Below, piece after piece: positions 63,221 through 64,000 of a stretch of 64,000 nt of DNA. How positions within the stretch are numbered: position 1 is the first letter of the stretch; each line of letters starts with the position of its first letter. The stretch comes from Chalara sp. BL73. Lineage: Eukaryota > Ascomycota > Leotiomycetes > Helotiales. Under the pieces are notes generated by a model. That model was not told where the DNA came from, did no database searches, and saw only the letters and a list, made by a program, of their open reading frames with translations. Made by a program: the position numbers and the translations under genes. The stretch covers positions 1,550,001 to 1,614,000 of the forward strand of contig CAKJVC010000150.1 in assembly GCA_918026815.1 (NCBI GenBank). The letters run 5' to 3'.

Positions 63221-64000
63221 ATGGACTATCCGCCACCAGGCAGCGAGTTTCTGCCTGAGGGGCATAGTTGGCTTCCACCACCACTTCCAAACTACGGACC
63301 TCCAACAACTGAACATTCGCAATGGCGGCCGCTCCTCTCTTACGACCAACTCAGACATGTTCACGGTCCCACGGTGCAAGCCTACGGCGACATCGCTGTC
63401 GATTACAACAATGGCTTCGCCGCTAGCCAAATATTGCTCTCAGTTAGTCCGAACGCAAACGATATGGTCGCACAGTCGCAGCAGCTCGCGATTTCCAACG
63501 GCACTAGCAATATAGATGTACAACCAATAACTCTGCAGCCTAATTCACGAAAGCGAAAAGCCCCAACGTTGCGTGCCGACGATTGGGAACCTGTCAAGGC
63601 CCGTATTATCGAGCTACACATTGACCAGAAGCGCCCGCTTCCCGAAGTAAAGGAGGTGGTGGAACATGAGTTCAAGTCGATTGGTTTTACAGCAACGTGA
63701 GTCTTCCGCAATGGTGCATTATGGATTTGACTTACTATTGAAGGATTCGACAATATAGGACGCGCTTGAGCCAATGGGGCCGGGACAAGAATGTCAAGCC
63801 GAACGAGATGAAGGCGATAGTGAGAAAGCGACAACAGCGGAAGCTTGCGGAGACGCACAGAAGGGGGCTCGTCTTTCAAGTACGAGGAAGCGTGGTGGAA
63901 CCGGAGAAGATTGACAGATGGATGAAGCGGAATAACATCCCCGAGGACGTGGTATATGTCCCAAGTCCGGCCGCAGGTAAGGGAGCTCGCAACAATACCC
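63221..64000 (+). CDS. Clr5-domain protein (5' part, runs off the window)
   Basis: Exons 63221-63696 and 63759-63976 join over a 62-bp GTGAGT..TAG intron; a further GTAAGG donor at 63977 starts the next intron and the gene continues beyond 64000. About residues 1-120 are Pro/Gln-rich and disordered, with a basic NSRKRKAP stretch that could be a nuclear localisation signal. The Clr5 domain follows: WEPVKARIIELHIDQKRPL, EVVEHEFKSIGFTAT, TRLSQWGRDKNVKPNEMKAI, and later the characteristic VEPEKIDRWMKRNNI. Clr5 is an N-terminal fungal domain in putative transcription or silencing regulators and some receptor-like proteins; this protein's C-terminal part is unseen, so its role cannot be set. No damage is visible. 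Confidence 0.85.

Overview
The window is nuclear DNA of a filamentous ascomycete (Pezizomycotina). Introns are short (about 44-82 bp) with GT..AG ends and CTAAC/CTGAC-type branch sites. Many genes encode HET, NACHT, NB-ARC and patatin proteins typical of mould genomes. The mobile elements carry in-frame TAG/TAA stops where Gln or Trp is expected, as left by repeat-induced point mutation (RIP). No species can be named from sequence alone. The setting looks like a repeat-rich, accessory or subtelomere-like compartment.

Layout: 0.45-2.7 kb holds a HET protein with an N-terminal zinc knuckle. A small type I membrane protein lies at 4.8-5.9 kb. A RIP-degraded pogo/Fot1-like element (6.26-8.13 kb) is followed by MITEs and an LTR relic. 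At 10-14.3 kb a free-standing nucleoside-phosphorylase-domain gene precedes a NACHT receptor that has lost its start codon and its frame near Walker B. Decayed amidase (16.2-18.5 kb) and NB-ARC-TPR (18.6-22.0 kb) genes follow. An apparently intact DUF7708-like/NACHT/ankyrin receptor lies at 23.3-27.5 kb; I resolved eight exons and 13 nearly identical ankyrin units. At 28.5-32.2 kb a TA-flanked, Tc1-like inverted-repeat pair encloses an intact HET gene. A second Tc1-like relic and then an apparently complete transposon (33.7-35.1 kb) follow. Next come an uncharacterised gene (35.5-36.4 kb), a pogo fragment cut by a solo LTR, and a small CheD-like protein (37.9-38.3 kb). A NACHT-C2H2 receptor with one nonsense codon (41.8-45.4 kb), a SNF2/Rad5-like pseudogene (45.8-49.1 kb), a patatin-domain stub and a piggyBac-like relic fill the stretch to 50.8 kb. 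The right part has a BTB fragment, a cysteine-rich membrane protein, a GH33 sialidase, a third HET gene (57.0-59.0 kb), a dense repeat patch (60.1-62.0 kb), and the 5' part of a Clr5-domain gene running off the edge.

Taken together, eight genes or remnants of the HET/NLR self/non-self recognition repertoire lie within about 60 kb: three HET genes, a PNP-domain gene, four NACHT/NB-ARC receptors, plus a patatin stub as a possible ninth. They range from intact to almost erased, and transposons separate, truncate and in one case enclose them. This looks like a birth-and-death nursery for fungal incompatibility/immune receptors. The CheD-like protein and the GH33 sialidase are the intact non-receptor genes most worth following up. 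Exon maps were worked out by eye from splice signals and reading frames; family names rest on remembered motifs, without database searches.
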